Source: a virus
Strand: one strand, 5' to 3'
IMG/VR virus record: IMGVR_UViG_3300001373_000002
Span: 49,328 to 113,327 of that record
DNA length: 64,000 nucleotides
The position numbers were made by a program, and so were the translations under genes. Below the pieces are notes generated by a model, which made no database searches, had not been told where the DNA came from, and saw only the letters and a program-made list of their open reading frames with translations. Shown here piece by piece: positions 51,446 through 60,352 of the stretch (the first letter of the stretch is position 1; each line of letters starts with the position of its first letter).

Positions 51446-51794
51446 CGATTTGGGAAATATTGGAAAAATAAAGATTGGAGATTGGGTAGATTCAAGAGCT
51501 GAGGAAGATATATGTATTAGTCAAGGATTCTGTAATCTTATACCGCTAGACGTATCAATGAAGTTGCCAAAGGGATATGAAGTTAGTGTAATTCCATTAA
51601 ATAGCGATTTTAGAGGGTATGGAATTGCTAGACGCGGAATTGCTGGGCAGCTCGCTACAAAATGGTATCTTATGACATTTGCTGCTGAAGATATTAAAAT
51701 ACTTAAAGGCGAAAAAGTTTGTCAGGTTGGTATTGTAAAAAGTAAACCATGTATTGGATTTATTAAAAAAAGATTAATGTCAAACAAACGCTAA
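51414..51794 (+). CDS. dUTPase-like protein with degenerate active site
   Basis: 126 residues, AAGGAG upstream, overlapping the previous gene by 32 bases. KIGDWVDSRAEEDI (motif I) and FCNLIPLDVSMKLPKGYE match trimeric dUTPases. But motif II reads IPLNSDF instead of VPRSSTF, motif III (GVID.SY.G) has lost its aspartate and tyrosine (GIAGQLATKWYLM), and the C-terminal GGFGST loop is missing. So the fold is probably there but the chemistry probably is not. It might have been kept for another job, such as signalling or inhibitor binding. Confidence 0.8.
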   Translation: MKKIVIKYHDDDLGNIGKIKIGDWVDSRAEEDICISQGFCNLIPLDVSMKLPKGYEVSVIPLNSDFRGYGIARRGIAGQLATKWYLMTFAAEDIKILKGEKVCQVGIVKSKPCIGFIKKRLMSNKR

Positions 51795-51874
51795 TTAAAG
51801 GTGGCTAAGTCGACAATAAAATGTTATACTAGTCTCTAAAATAAGTTTAGTAAAAACAGAAAAGAGGATATTAT

Positions 51875-52297
51875 ATGCCGAAGTTAAAAGAATTTTTTCA
51901 AGTAGAAGAAGATGTTGAATTTTTTATTAATGAAGATGACTATACCCGTTATAGAGTGCATGATAACATATTGCAGTTTTATTATAAAGAAGAATGGACA
52001 CATTCTGGTCATTTGATTAACAATATAAAAAACATAAAAATCATGCCTAATTTTACATCGGAAGAATTAGCTATAATGCGAAGTATAGAAAAATGTTACA
52101 AGTACCTGTTTAGGGATGGCAACGGAGATTTATTTATAAGTGTATTCGAGCCGACAAAAAGTCATAGCGAAAAAGAATGGGTTGCTATAGAATGTATGTC
52201 GCTTAATATGTTTAGTCACATTTTTAAAAGTTGTAAATATGAAGATGATATGCCAATCGAAATCGATAAATATGTAGATAGAGATGATTGTCAATAA
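51875..52297 (+). CDS. tandem family protein 8, divergent
   Basis: LKEFFQVEEDVEFFINEDDY start, SEELAIMRSIEKCYKYLFRD middle, GNGDLFISVFEPT. Keeps family spacing with little identity. AGAGGATATTAT precedes the ATG; a TGTTATACT extended -10 lies about 47 bases upstream and may be a promoter. Confidence 0.6.
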   Translation: MPKLKEFFQVEEDVEFFINEDDYTRYRVHDNILQFYYKEEWTHSGHLINNIKNIKIMPNFTSEELAIMRSIEKCYKYLFRDGNGDLFISVFEPTKSHSEKEWVAIECMSLNMFSHIFKSCKYEDDMPIEIDKYVDRDDCQ

Positions 52298-52318
52298 AAT
52301 AGAAAGGAGGAATATAAA

Positions 52319-52531
52319 ATGAGTGATAAAGAAATTATTCAAAAACTAAAAGATGAAGTAATGGAGAATTATAACAGTTCTCATTGCGAATATACCGACG
52401 AAAGATCTTGTGGTAATTATTCTGATTGTTTCGAAGACGGAGTTGATCAAGGAAGTTCATCTGTGTGGTATGTAGTTGGTAAAATTATAGGGATGGAATT
52501 AGAAGAACCAGATTTTGACGATGAATACTAA
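52319..52531 (+). CDS. acidic small protein, 70 aa
   Basis: SDKEIIQKLKDEVMENY start, DQGSSSVWYVVGKIIGMELE end; acidic throughout (DDEY tail). AAGGAGG precedes. Not recognised. Confidence 0.65.
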   Translation: MSDKEIIQKLKDEVMENYNSSHCEYTDERSCGNYSDCFEDGVDQGSSSVWYVVGKIIGMELEEPDFDDEY

Positions 52532-52550
52532 ATAAAAAGGAGGAGTGAAT

Positions 52551-55259
52551 TTGGCATTAAATAAACAGATATACATATATTCTGTAGATACTGGATGTTT
52601 CTATAATAGTATAGAGTCTGAACATCATAAAAAAATGATTAGATATAGCCGATATAAAAGAATTTTAAAGCAGCTAGACACGTCAAGTTATACAGAAGAT
52701 AAAAAGCATAAATACAAATCATTGTGTACGTTTGTAAATAATAAAATAAGAGAAAACAAAGATAATTTAAAGGCTTCACTTATCGAGAATGTAGAAATAA
52801 GAACATTAAACGACGAGCTGCTAAATAGCAAAATGGTTATATCTGTATTCGAATCTTCGCTTACTAGAATTATAAAAATAGATACTGGAGAGCTGTCAGA
52901 GGATATAGTTGTAGTTCATTCATTTTTCTATTCAGTGTTTGAGCAAGTGGTTAAAAATGGTTTTATGTTTCGTGGGGAAAAATATGTATATTTAACATCT
53001 AGCGCTGGACAGATAAGGCTTAAAAAAGGGGTGTTTATAAAAGAAAGCATATTAAGTACTATTAGCAAAACTTTAATGTGTGGACTTACGATAGACGTTA
53101 TAAACTCCTATGGCGGAATGAATGTTAATAAATTTTTGGCTTATCTTGCGTTGTCGAATTCTGCTACAGATATATATAAAGGATTTAACATAGACAGATG
53201 TATAGTTGTTGACGATTTCGAAACTTCTATAAATGGACAGGTTGATCATATTGATGATATTACGTATGAGATAAATAGAGTTACTATGGACGTACCAGTA
53301 GCTCATACAGATGGATGTGGAATGATTTTGCCAACTCTAAGTAATAAGAATTTTATGATTAGACTTCCTTGGATGAAAGGGTTGTTAGCGTCGTTTGATT
53401 ACGTTAAGTTTATAAGAGAGAAAAAGTGCAGTCCAATAATAAAGGATATTTATGGCAAAGAATGGGATGTAGTAAAAGATAAGATAAGTATAATATTTAC
53501 AAAAAGCCAATTCAAAATGCATGGATATTATAAAGATTGGGAAGAGTATAAGAGTTATTTTAAAGAGTTTAATTGCCAAGCTGGAATATGTAATGTCGAA
53601 GATGATTATTTTACAAATGCTACAATAAACTATCAGATGATGCAGACACTAACAGATATAACCGATGACGAAATTGACAAGATTACAAGTAAGTCACTAG
53701 ATAGGCTTAATAAAATCGCAAGCGACAAAGATACTATGCTTAAGGTTTTTGGAGTTAGTAAAAATATTCATAATTGTAGTAATAACTACGAAAATAGCAA
53801 TCTTCAAAATAGTTTAATGATATATCCAGAGTTGTTAAGGGATGAATACTGTAAGAAGGTGCTCGTACAGATAAAGAAGAGCATGGTTAATAAATATAGG
53901 TCGGCAAAAATAGATGTTAATTGCAAATACACATTTATACTTCCAGATTTATATGCATTTTGTGAACATTTGTTCTGTGGAATATCGAACCCAAAAGGAT
54001 TAATAAATGATGGAAATGTATTTTGTAGATTATTTGATTATGGCAAAAAATTAGATTGTCTTAGGTCGCCTCATCTATATATCGAACATGCAATAAGAAA
54101 TAATGTTACAGACAAAGAATTATGCAGATGGTTTAAGACTAAAGCTTTATACACAAGTTCGCATGATTTAATTTCCAAAATATTACAATTTGATGTAGAT
54201 GGCGACATGGCTTTGGTGGTAGACGAAGATGAATTTGTTAAAGTAGCTGAAAGAAATGTAAAAAAATATGATGTAGTACCATTGTATTACAATATGAAAA
54301 AAGCTAATCCATGTAGTATTAATGGAAGCAGTTTGTGGAATGGATTAAATAATGCCTTTAGCGGTGGTAATATAGGATTGTATAGCAACGATATATCAAA
54401 AGTATTTAATAGCGATGTTTTTATAAATGGAAGTGACGAAGAAAAAAGATTAGCACTAGACGTGGTTAAGATTTTATGCATGGAGTCGAATTACGTAATA
54501 GATTATGCCAAAACTTTATATAAACCTACAAGACCAGAAAATATCGACACTATAGTAAAATCGTACACAAAAAGTAAAGTTCCTAGATTCTTTGTATATG
54601 CTAAAAATAAAGAGATCCACCAAACAACCTTAATGAATGATAGTGTTGTAAATAAGTTAAGTGCAGTATTTAAAAATACACAAACAAGATTTAAGATGGA
54701 AAATTTTGGAACTTTCGACTATAGAAATCTTATGAGCGACAAAAATGTAAGTTTAGATAGCAACGTTACTGAATTATTCACTAAAATAAATAATAGCTAT
54801 CATTTCGATTTAAATAGTAAAAATAAAGATGATAACAAACATGTGATTAATAGTATTAAGAATAAATTGGAAGAATTTGGATATTCTGAAACAAAAGTAT
54901 CGGATATGATTGTTAAGTATATGCATCATAAAAGAAAGACTCCGTCAAAAGAGCTGATGTGGCAGTGTTATGGACATATAATACTTGAAAATCTTAAAAG
55001 AAATATAGTAGAAGGAAGTAAACAATGTAGAAAATGTGGGGAAAGATTTATTCCTAAGTTTTCGAACGAAAGTTTGTGTGACAGATGTGATATACATGTT
55101 GTCGTAGAAACTAAAGTTATAAAGTGTGTTGGTTGCGAAAAAGAATTAATAATAAAAGCATGGGATATGAAAACTTGTAGATGCGAAGAGTGTAAAAAAA
55201 TACATAGAGTTAATTATCAGAGAGATCTTATGCGAAAAAGAAGTAAAAATTTAGCTTAA
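52551..55259 (+). CDS. single-chain DNA-dependent RNA polymerase of the YonO/QDE-1-like family
   Basis: 902 residues from TTG 52551 (AAGGAGG seven bases upstream; the in-frame GTG at 52545 has no spacing). LQFDVDGDMALVVDE (Asp548, Asp550, Asp552) is the DxDGD that binds the catalytic magnesium in the double-psi-barrel polymerases. CLRSPHLYIEHAIRNN just before it is the usual basic block. Length is close to SPbeta YonO (about 915). At the C-terminus are two zinc knuckles (CRKCGERF ... CDRC, and CVGCEKEL ... CEEC). It probably transcribes late phage genes; the promoters of this enzyme are not known here. Confidence 0.85.
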   Translation: MALNKQIYIYSVDTGCFYNSIESEHHKKMIRYSRYKRILKQLDTSSYTEDKKHKYKSLCTFVNNKIRENKDNLKASLIENVEIRTLNDELLNSKMVISVFESSLTRIIKIDTGELSEDIVVVHSFFYSVFEQVVKNGFMFRGEKYVYLTSSAGQIRLKKGVFIKESILSTISKTLMCGLTIDVINSYGGMNVNKFLAYLALSNSATDIYKGFNIDRCIVVDDFETSINGQVDHIDDITYEINRVTMDVPVAHTDGCGMILPTLSNKNFMIRLPWMKGLLASFDYVKFIREKKCSPIIKDIYGKEWDVVKDKISIIFTKSQFKMHGYYKDWEEYKSYFKEFNCQAGICNVEDDYFTNATINYQMMQTLTDITDDEIDKITSKSLDRLNKIASDKDTMLKVFGVSKNIHNCSNNYENSNLQNSLMIYPELLRDEYCKKVLVQIKKSMVNKYRSAKIDVNCKYTFILPDLYAFCEHLFCGISNPKGLINDGNVFCRLFDYGKKLDCLRSPHLYIEHAIRNNVTDKELCRWFKTKALYTSSHDLISKILQFDVDGDMALVVDEDEFVKVAERNVKKYDVVPLYYNMKKANPCSINGSSLWNGLNNAFSGGNIGLYSNDISKVFNSDVFINGSDEEKRLALDVVKILCMESNYVIDYAKTLYKPTRPENIDTIVKSYTKSKVPRFFVYAKNKEIHQTTLMNDSVVNKLSAVFKNTQTRFKMENFGTFDYRNLMSDKNVSLDSNVTELFTKINNSYHFDLNSKNKDDNKHVINSIKNKLEEFGYSETKVSDMIVKYMHHKRKTPSKELMWQCYGHIILENLKRNIVEGSKQCRKCGERFIPKFSNESLCDRCDIHVVVETKVIKCVGCEKELIIKAWDMKTCRCEECKKIHRVNYQRDLMRKRSKNLA

Positions 55260-55280
55260 GCTTTTCATGTCAAAACCCAC

Positions 55281-55370
55281 AAACCCTTATAAATACTAGC
55301 TTTCTTATGTACTCGATCGATTTTTTAGACATAAAAAAGCCTTTAAACCCTTATAAACACTAGCTTTTTT
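55281..55370 (+). repeat. direct repeat pair and candidate terminator after the RNA polymerase gene
   Basis: AAACCCTTATAAATACTAGC with TTTCTT (55281-55306) and AAACCCTTATAAACACTAGC with TTTTTT (55345-55370). The second forms AAAAAAGC/GCTTTTTT (55333-55370), a U-rich ended hairpin that could terminate the RNA polymerase transcript. Confidence 0.55.
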
Positions 55371-55589
55371 GACGTTTTTAAACTTTTAGCTACATAGGAA
55401 ACAATAAAACTAATATACAAATAATACGTAAGTATGGGTAGCTGGTCTATCTCATCCCCCAAAATAATATCCGAATAATTCTAATTTAATTATAATATAT
55501 TATTAATAGTTTGCTTGTCCTATTAAAAAAAGATAAGCCAACGTAGAAAATGCGGACTTCGTAAATATCCGCTAAACTTAAAAATAATT
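55371..55589. other. non-coding spacer
   Basis: AT-rich, no frame with a ribosome site, no recognisable motif. Part of the 0.8-kb gap between the RNA polymerase gene and the next CDS. Confidence 0.5.
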
Positions 55590-55647
55590 AGATGCAAACA
55601 GCAATCATACAAGAGTTAGCCGTTTGAGCCAATTTAAAATAGTATCT
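55590..55647 (+). ncRNA. CAGCAA hairpin RNA module I
   Basis: Outer stem UAGAUGC/GUAUCUA with one G-U, then AAACAGCAAUCAUAC and a hairpin around UUAGCCGUUUGAGCCAA. Same CAGCAA position as the 23-kb modules, now on the plus strand. Confidence 0.5.
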
Positions 55648-55665
55648 AGTATTATATAACACGTT

Positions 55666-55717
55666 AAGATATCCACAGCAACATTAAAATCATATAGGAT
55701 GAAAAATATGATATCTT
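55666..55717 (+). ncRNA. CAGCAA hairpin RNA module G
   Basis: Perfect AAGATATC/GATATCTT stem, then CACAGCAACAUUAAAAU and inner hairpin CAUAU-AGGAUGAAAA-AUAUG. Close match to module D over its length. Confidence 0.65.
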
Positions 55718-55733
55718 GTAGTGTAAAGTATTT

Positions 55734-55811
55734 AGGTGTCAGCAGCAATTATAAGATTTTCTAAAGTCTTGACTATACATTTATGCATAGTTTAGCAAAT
55801 CAACGACACCT
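55734..55811 (+). ncRNA. CAGCAA hairpin RNA module H, long form
   Basis: Outer stem UAGGUGUC/GACACCUA (8 bp; the U-A pair lies just outside the listed range), AGCAGCAAUUAUAAG, then two internal hairpins (AAGA/UCUU and CUAUACAU/AUGCAUAG). Ends eight bases before tRNA-Asn. Confidence 0.55.
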
Positions 55812-55819
55812 AGTAATAA

Positions 55820-55891
55820 TACCTCGTAGCTCAATGGTAGAGCGTCAAGCTGTTAACTTGGATGTTACAGGTTCGAGTCCTGTCGTGGTAG
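55820..55891 (+). tRNA. tRNA-Asn(GTT)
   Basis: 72 nt, loop CTGTTAA gives anticodon GTT. D arm GCTC/GAGC, T arm ACAGG-TTCGAGT-CCTGT. Acceptor stem TACCTCG/CGTGGTA with one T-T mismatch. CCA not encoded, as usual in Firmicute phages. Confidence 0.9.
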
Positions 55892-55950
55892 TTTGTTTTG
55901 GCTATATTTTATAAGTATTATGCAACGGTCTTATATAAATATACCAACAT

Positions 55951-56023
55951 GCCTAAATAGCTCAATTGGCAGAGTAATGCTCTTGTAAAGCATAGGTTAA
56001 CAGTTCAATTCTGTTTTTAGGCT
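55951..56023 (+). tRNA. tRNA-Thr(TGT)
   Basis: 73 nt, loop CTTGTAA gives anticodon TGT. Acceptor GCCTAAA/TTTAGGC perfect, D arm GCTC/GAGT, T arm AACAG-TTCAATT-CTGTT. CCA not encoded. A hairpin GG(C)TATATTTTATAAG lies between the two tRNAs. Confidence 0.92.
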
Positions 56024-56070
56024 TAATCAATTAGTTGTATAATAAAAAATAATTTAAAGGAGATGATATT

Positions 56071-56259
56071 TTGGCAAAAGTAAGTAAAAGTCTTTCGTTT
56101 AAAAATGCTACAATTTCATTAAATGGGGAAACCTTGGTAATAAAAGAATATGACAAGAACGACGATTATGAAGAGTATGACTTATTAAAAGTTTTAAGTG
56201 AGTGGATTGATGTTTATGGAGTTTCTATAACTGTAAAGCATAATTCAGATCTAGTATAA
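56071..56259 (+). CDS. small YonK-like protein
   Basis: TTG start, AAAGGAG upstream, 62 residues. KSLSFKNATISLNGETLVIK, then LLKVLSEWIDVYGVSITVK: close to the YonK-like small proteins of SPbeta-type phages. YonK lies near YonO in SPbeta and here lies near the YonO-like polymerase, so a link is possible but not proven. Confidence 0.55.
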   Translation: MAKVSKSLSFKNATISLNGETLVIKEYDKNDDYEEYDLLKVLSEWIDVYGVSITVKHNSDLV

Positions 56260-56279
56260 AATAGTTTAATGGAGGATTT

Positions 56280-57455
56280 ATGGAGATAAAAAGAGTTGAT
56301 GGAGAAAGCTATGTAAAGTTTATAAAAAGAATAATTTCTTTGGTGGAACAAAAAACGATAAACTATAACGAAATGGGTGACGCACTTCTTGGAGAAGATA
56401 ATGTGTATTCGTCAGATAATTTAAGAAAGTCGTTTTACGTATTGAAGAAGTTGTCAGAAAAAATCGAAGATGATTATGTAGTTACAGATTTCGAAATGGA
56501 TAATATTTTAACACAAAAGAAACATGAAGTTATAAAAGAAACTATAAAAATGCGTGATGAACGTAATGAATTAAATAAGAAGCTGCGAGAACAAAGCAGA
56601 AAAGAATCTTTGGTTGAATTGTTTAAAGATATAATTAATGGTTCTGATTGCGAAGGTTTAAGTTATACGCCAAATGTAATAAGCAGTAGCGATAATGATT
56701 TAGTTGTGCATCTTACAGATATTCATACTGGCATAGAGATAGATAATTTCGCAAACCAATTTAATGAATTTATTTTGAAAGATAGGCTCGCAAGATATAT
56801 AGATAAGATATTAGAAATACAAAAAAGACATAATTCTAAGGATTGCTATTTAATAGTTTCAGAAGTCCTTTCTGGGATTATACATGAGAATCTAAGAATA
56901 GAAAATAATATGAATGTAATACAACAGTTCAAAGTGGCATCTACTTACATTTGCGACTTCATAAAAGAACTTGGCAGTGTATTTGAAAATGTTCATGTTC
57001 ATACAGTAATTGGAAATCATTCAAGAATAACCGCAGACAAGAAAAAGTCTGTAATTGGTGAAAACTTGGATTTTTTAATACCTTATTATGGAAGATCTAA
57101 ACTGCAAAACTTTACAAATATAATCTTTTACGACAATGACATCGAGGAAACTATTTCATGTTTTCATGTAAGAGATAATTTTATAGTTGCGTCACATGGT
57201 GATAGAGATTGTGCTAATAGAGTTGTGCAAAATATGTCAATGATGCTAAAACAACAGCCTTCAATAGTGTATCTTGGTCACAGACATACAAATGGATACT
57301 CAACGGTATACGATACTAAAGTTGTAGAATCTGGGTGTATGAGTGGAACTGATACTTTTGCTATTGGATATAGAATGAGAAATAAGGCAGAGCAAACCGT
57401 ATCTGTGGTTAATAACGAAGGATTAGAATGTGTATACGATATAACATTGCAGTAA
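56280..57455 (+). CDS. calcineurin-like metallophosphoesterase
   Basis: 391 residues. N-terminal helical 130 residues, then VVHLTDIHTG (metal ligands DxH), VIGNHSRI (GNH), VASHGDRD and YLGHRHTNG. The usual GD of the second motif is replaced: relatives have LGDIISG, here LIVSEVLSG. One metal ligand may therefore be lost or moved. It is a phage family often found near packaging genes; role unknown. Confidence 0.85.
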   Translation: MEIKRVDGESYVKFIKRIISLVEQKTINYNEMGDALLGEDNVYSSDNLRKSFYVLKKLSEKIEDDYVVTDFEMDNILTQKKHEVIKETIKMRDERNELNKKLREQSRKESLVELFKDIINGSDCEGLSYTPNVISSSDNDLVVHLTDIHTGIEIDNFANQFNEFILKDRLARYIDKILEIQKRHNSKDCYLIVSEVLSGIIHENLRIENNMNVIQQFKVASTYICDFIKELGSVFENVHVHTVIGNHSRITADKKKSVIGENLDFLIPYYGRSKLQNFTNIIFYDNDIEETISCFHVRDNFIVASHGDRDCANRVVQNMSMMLKQQPSIVYLGHRHTNGYSTVYDTKVVESGCMSGTDTFAIGYRMRNKAEQTVSVVNNEGLECVYDITLQ

Positions 57456-57531
57456 TATATAGGATGTAAAACGTGCATCGTAAGTGGTTGTATAATTGTT
57501 TATGGTGTACGAAATCCGACAAGGAGATATT

Positions 57532-57735
57532 ATGGATGAATATAAAACTACAATATGTTTAGGCAATCGTGACGTTGACAATTTATTAAATAATCAATCG
57601 GCATCAAATCGCAGACCATATGAAGATATTTTTGGTAAAATGCGTGATCTTACGAACGAAGAGTATGAAGAAAGTCGTAAATCGCTAGATGATATATCAG
57701 AATTTATTGGAGTAAATTTCTTCGACTTGTGTTAA
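57532..57735 (+). CDS. hypothetical protein, 67 aa
   Basis: Start ATG 57532, AAGGAG upstream. Acidic-polar, YKTTICLGNRDVDNLLNN start. Not recognised. Confidence 0.65.
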   Translation: MDEYKTTICLGNRDVDNLLNNQSASNRRPYEDIFGKMRDLTNEEYEESRKSLDDISEFIGVNFFDLC

Positions 57736-57761
57736 TGCATGTATTAATTAAAGGAGATGTT

Positions 57762-58205
57762 ATGACTAAAAAAGAAAAGTTAATAGAAGAATACAATAAG
57801 CTAAAAGAAGATAATATAATTAGTATACACATGTTTTTAAAAGTTCATGGAACTGACGAAACAATAATATCTACAAGTGTAGGACAAAAGATTGATTTTA
57901 TAAAAGATACATATGACGACGACTTGAAAAAGAATTTTGACAAAGAAATAGAAATATTGGACGTCACATTTATGATAAATGGGATATTGTCATTTGGAGA
58001 GGCACTAGGGCATCTTGAATGGGGAAAAGGAATTAGACTTAAGTCTTGGAATAAAGAAACTGTAATAAAATTGCAAATTCCAGATTGTAACAGTAAGATG
58101 ACCGCAAACTATTTATATGTAGATAGTTTAAAAGGCAGAGTTCCGTGGATTCCTAATATGATTGAAATACTTAGCGATGAATGGGAAGTCGTGGCAATAG
58201 TTTAA
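57762..58205 (+). CDS. Tad2-like (DUF2829) anti-Thoeris protein
   Basis: 147 residues from ATG 57762 (AAAGGAG upstream). The C-terminal half has SFGEALGHLEWGKGIRLKSW, then YVDSLKGRVPWIPNMIEIL and SDEWEVV, the DUF2829 pattern (FGEAL..L..GK...R..W ... PW.P......DWE). Tad2 proteins bind the cyclic ADP-ribose signal of the Thoeris defence. An extra N-terminal 60-residue helical-beta region is unusual. Adjacent to the phosphoesterase and glycosyltransferase. Confidence 0.85.
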   Translation: MTKKEKLIEEYNKLKEDNIISIHMFLKVHGTDETIISTSVGQKIDFIKDTYDDDLKKNFDKEIEILDVTFMINGILSFGEALGHLEWGKGIRLKSWNKETVIKLQIPDCNSKMTANYLYVDSLKGRVPWIPNMIEILSDEWEVVAIV

Positions 58206-58218
58206 TTGGAGGAAATAT

Positions 58219-59184
58219 ATGATTGATATTATAATACCATTATATAACACAAATAACAAATTATTTAAAAGATGTTTATCTTCTATAGCAATGCAAACTA
58301 TGATTGACGACATCAGTGTGACTATAGTTGATGACTGTTCTAGTGATGATTATAGTGATATTCTTGAGACATTTAATAAGATTATTGATATAAGTTATAT
58401 TAAACTAGAAAGCAATGTAGGAAGTGGGCTTGCTAGAAAATGCGGTTACGAAAATTCAAATAATAAATATGTTATGTATGTAGATTCAGATGACAGTTTT
58501 GCAAGTGTATATTCTGTAGAAAAGATGTTTAATGCATTTAGCAAGGATAATACGATTCAGTTGGTATTGGCTGGATATATGGAAGAATATCCCAATCTTA
58601 GACTTGGTTACAAGGGGTACAATATAACATGGCTATTTAGTAAGATGTATAAAAGAGAAGAACTTAATAAGTATGGTATAGAATTTACTGATTTAAGATA
58701 TAATGAAGACGCATGTTATAATATGAAAGTTTTTGCAATGTTTGAAAAAATAGCATTTATAGACGAACCTTTGTATAATTGGCATAACAATCAAGAAAGC
58801 CTTACAAGATGTAATCGTAGCAATGTGGTTAGTGCATGTAATTTCGTGGATGCCTATATACAGTCATACGATTGGAAAGAGAGTGTAAAAATCGCCAATG
58901 AAGACTACTCAAATATACAAAATATAGATGGATTAATTCTGATGTATATGTACTATTGTAAATACGTGTGGACGGAAGAAGATGATTTTACTGACGAAGT
59001 ATTAAAAAGGATAAAGATCTACTATGACAAAACAGTTTATGATATAGAGGAGTTGGCGAATAGCGAATTGTTTAACGAAAGATATTTTACTATATTTAAA
59101 AATCAAGAATCTATAATTCAAAAATACATACCAACAATAACAATATATGACTTTTTGTTCAAACTTAAAAATATGAATAATTGA
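58219..59184 (+). CDS. family 2 glycosyltransferase
   Basis: 321 residues. IDIIIPLYNTNNKLFKRCLS, VTIVDDCSSDD, then MYVDSDDSF (the DSD/DxD metal site) match GT-A family 2. A second block with RYNEDACYNMKVF and YNWHNNQESLTR is the usual acceptor-side pattern. No membrane helix. It may glycosylate phage DNA, virion or host cell-wall components. GGAGGAAAT precedes. Confidence 0.9.
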   Translation: MIDIIIPLYNTNNKLFKRCLSSIAMQTMIDDISVTIVDDCSSDDYSDILETFNKIIDISYIKLESNVGSGLARKCGYENSNNKYVMYVDSDDSFASVYSVEKMFNAFSKDNTIQLVLAGYMEEYPNLRLGYKGYNITWLFSKMYKREELNKYGIEFTDLRYNEDACYNMKVFAMFEKIAFIDEPLYNWHNNQESLTRCNRSNVVSACNFVDAYIQSYDWKESVKIANEDYSNIQNIDGLILMYMYYCKYVWTEEDDFTDEVLKRIKIYYDKTVYDIEELANSELFNERYFTIFKNQESIIQKYIPTITIYDFLFKLKNMNN

Positions 59185-59218
59185 CAACGCAGTAATAGTT
59201 GATAAGGGAGGTTTTGTT

Positions 59219-60352
59219 GTGGCTAGTGAATATGCTACAAGAAATGGTACTAAAAGTGTTTTAAATGTACATGCACAAGTCGGAGGAGTTGCTAATAGAG
59301 TAAAGTCGGACGTAAGATATCATTGCACTTGCTGCGGAGTTTCTTATGCTGGACAGATGAATAACTTTAGTAGGACAAAATCTCCTTTGTATGTAAGTAA
59401 TAATGGATATATGACAGTGTGTAAAAAATGCAGAGATATATACTACGACCAATTAGTAGAGTTCTTTAATAATAACGAAGAATTGGCTATAGATAGAATG
59501 TGTAGTATATTTGACTGGTATATAAATAAAGATGGGTTTAATGCATCTGAAAAAAGACCAGAGGGAAGAAGTAGGCTCGGTGTATTTCTTAGCAAAAGGA
59601 TGCTTGGACAGAATTGCAAAGGTTCTAGTTACCTAGATGTGATAAAAGATAGAGTTTATTCAAGAGATACGGCTATAAACACTTATTATAGTGAATTTGT
59701 TAAAGACGAAGATGCTGATAATCAGTATGTTTTAAAGATAAAAGAATTAGAAAAAGAACTAGAGTTGGAAAAAGCTAGAACGGAGTCACAACAGATTGAA
59801 AGAGAAAGAATAGAAAGAGAATCAAAAGAAGAAGAAGAGTATGCAACTTATTCTGCGACTGAATACAAACCTACTCAAAAAGTGGTAAAATTCTGGGGAA
59901 GTGGATATAAGTCAGATGAGTACCAAAGTTTGCAAGGATATTACGAGAAGTTACTTGATGAATGCGGAGATAGGAAACCAGATATTATAAAGCAGAAGTC
60001 GATGAAAAATCTATGTTTGCTTGAGTATCAAATTCAAAACTGGATACAATCTGGTAAGGATGTTGGAGGCATGGTAAGAACTTATAACACAATATTCGAG
60101 TCTTCTGGATTAAAGAAAGATGTAGATTCTGTCAATAATAGTTTTGGCGAAATAATAAGCATGATTGAAACTTATACTCCAGCAGAATATTATAAAGACA
60201 AGACTAAGTATAAAGATTTCTTTGGAATTGGAGACTATATTGAAAGATATATGTTCAGACCATTAAAGAATTTACTAACTGGTTCAAAAGTTCCAGAAAA
60301 AGAACATTGGATTGGCGACGTTAAAGATTCAGATGGTGGTGATATCTTATGA
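59219..60352 (+). CDS. probable terminase small subunit
   Basis: 377 residues, GTG start after AAGGGAGG. N-terminal CTCCGVSYAG ... CKKCRDIYYDQL forms a zinc ribbon; residues 180-210 are a strongly charged coiled coil (QQIERERIERESKEEEEY). The stop overlaps the terL start by four bases. Position directly before terL supports the role, though no helix-turn-helix was recognised. Confidence 0.7.
   Translation: MASEYATRNGTKSVLNVHAQVGGVANRVKSDVRYHCTCCGVSYAGQMNNFSRTKSPLYVSNNGYMTVCKKCRDIYYDQLVEFFNNNEELAIDRMCSIFDWYINKDGFNASEKRPEGRSRLGVFLSKRMLGQNCKGSSYLDVIKDRVYSRDTAINTYYSEFVKDEDADNQYVLKIKELEKELELEKARTESQQIERERIERESKEEEEYATYSATEYKPTQKVVKFWGSGYKSDEYQSLQGYYEKLLDECGDRKPDIIKQKSMKNLCLLEYQIQNWIQSGKDVGGMVRTYNTIFESSGLKKDVDSVNNSFGEIISMIETYTPAEYYKDKTKYKDFFGIGDYIERYMFRPLKNLLTGSKVPEKEHWIGDVKDSDGGDIL

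Noticed and set aside
59184-59218. Promoter before the small terminase gene
   Set aside because: TTGACA is present but no acceptable -10 box lies 16-18 bases downstream.
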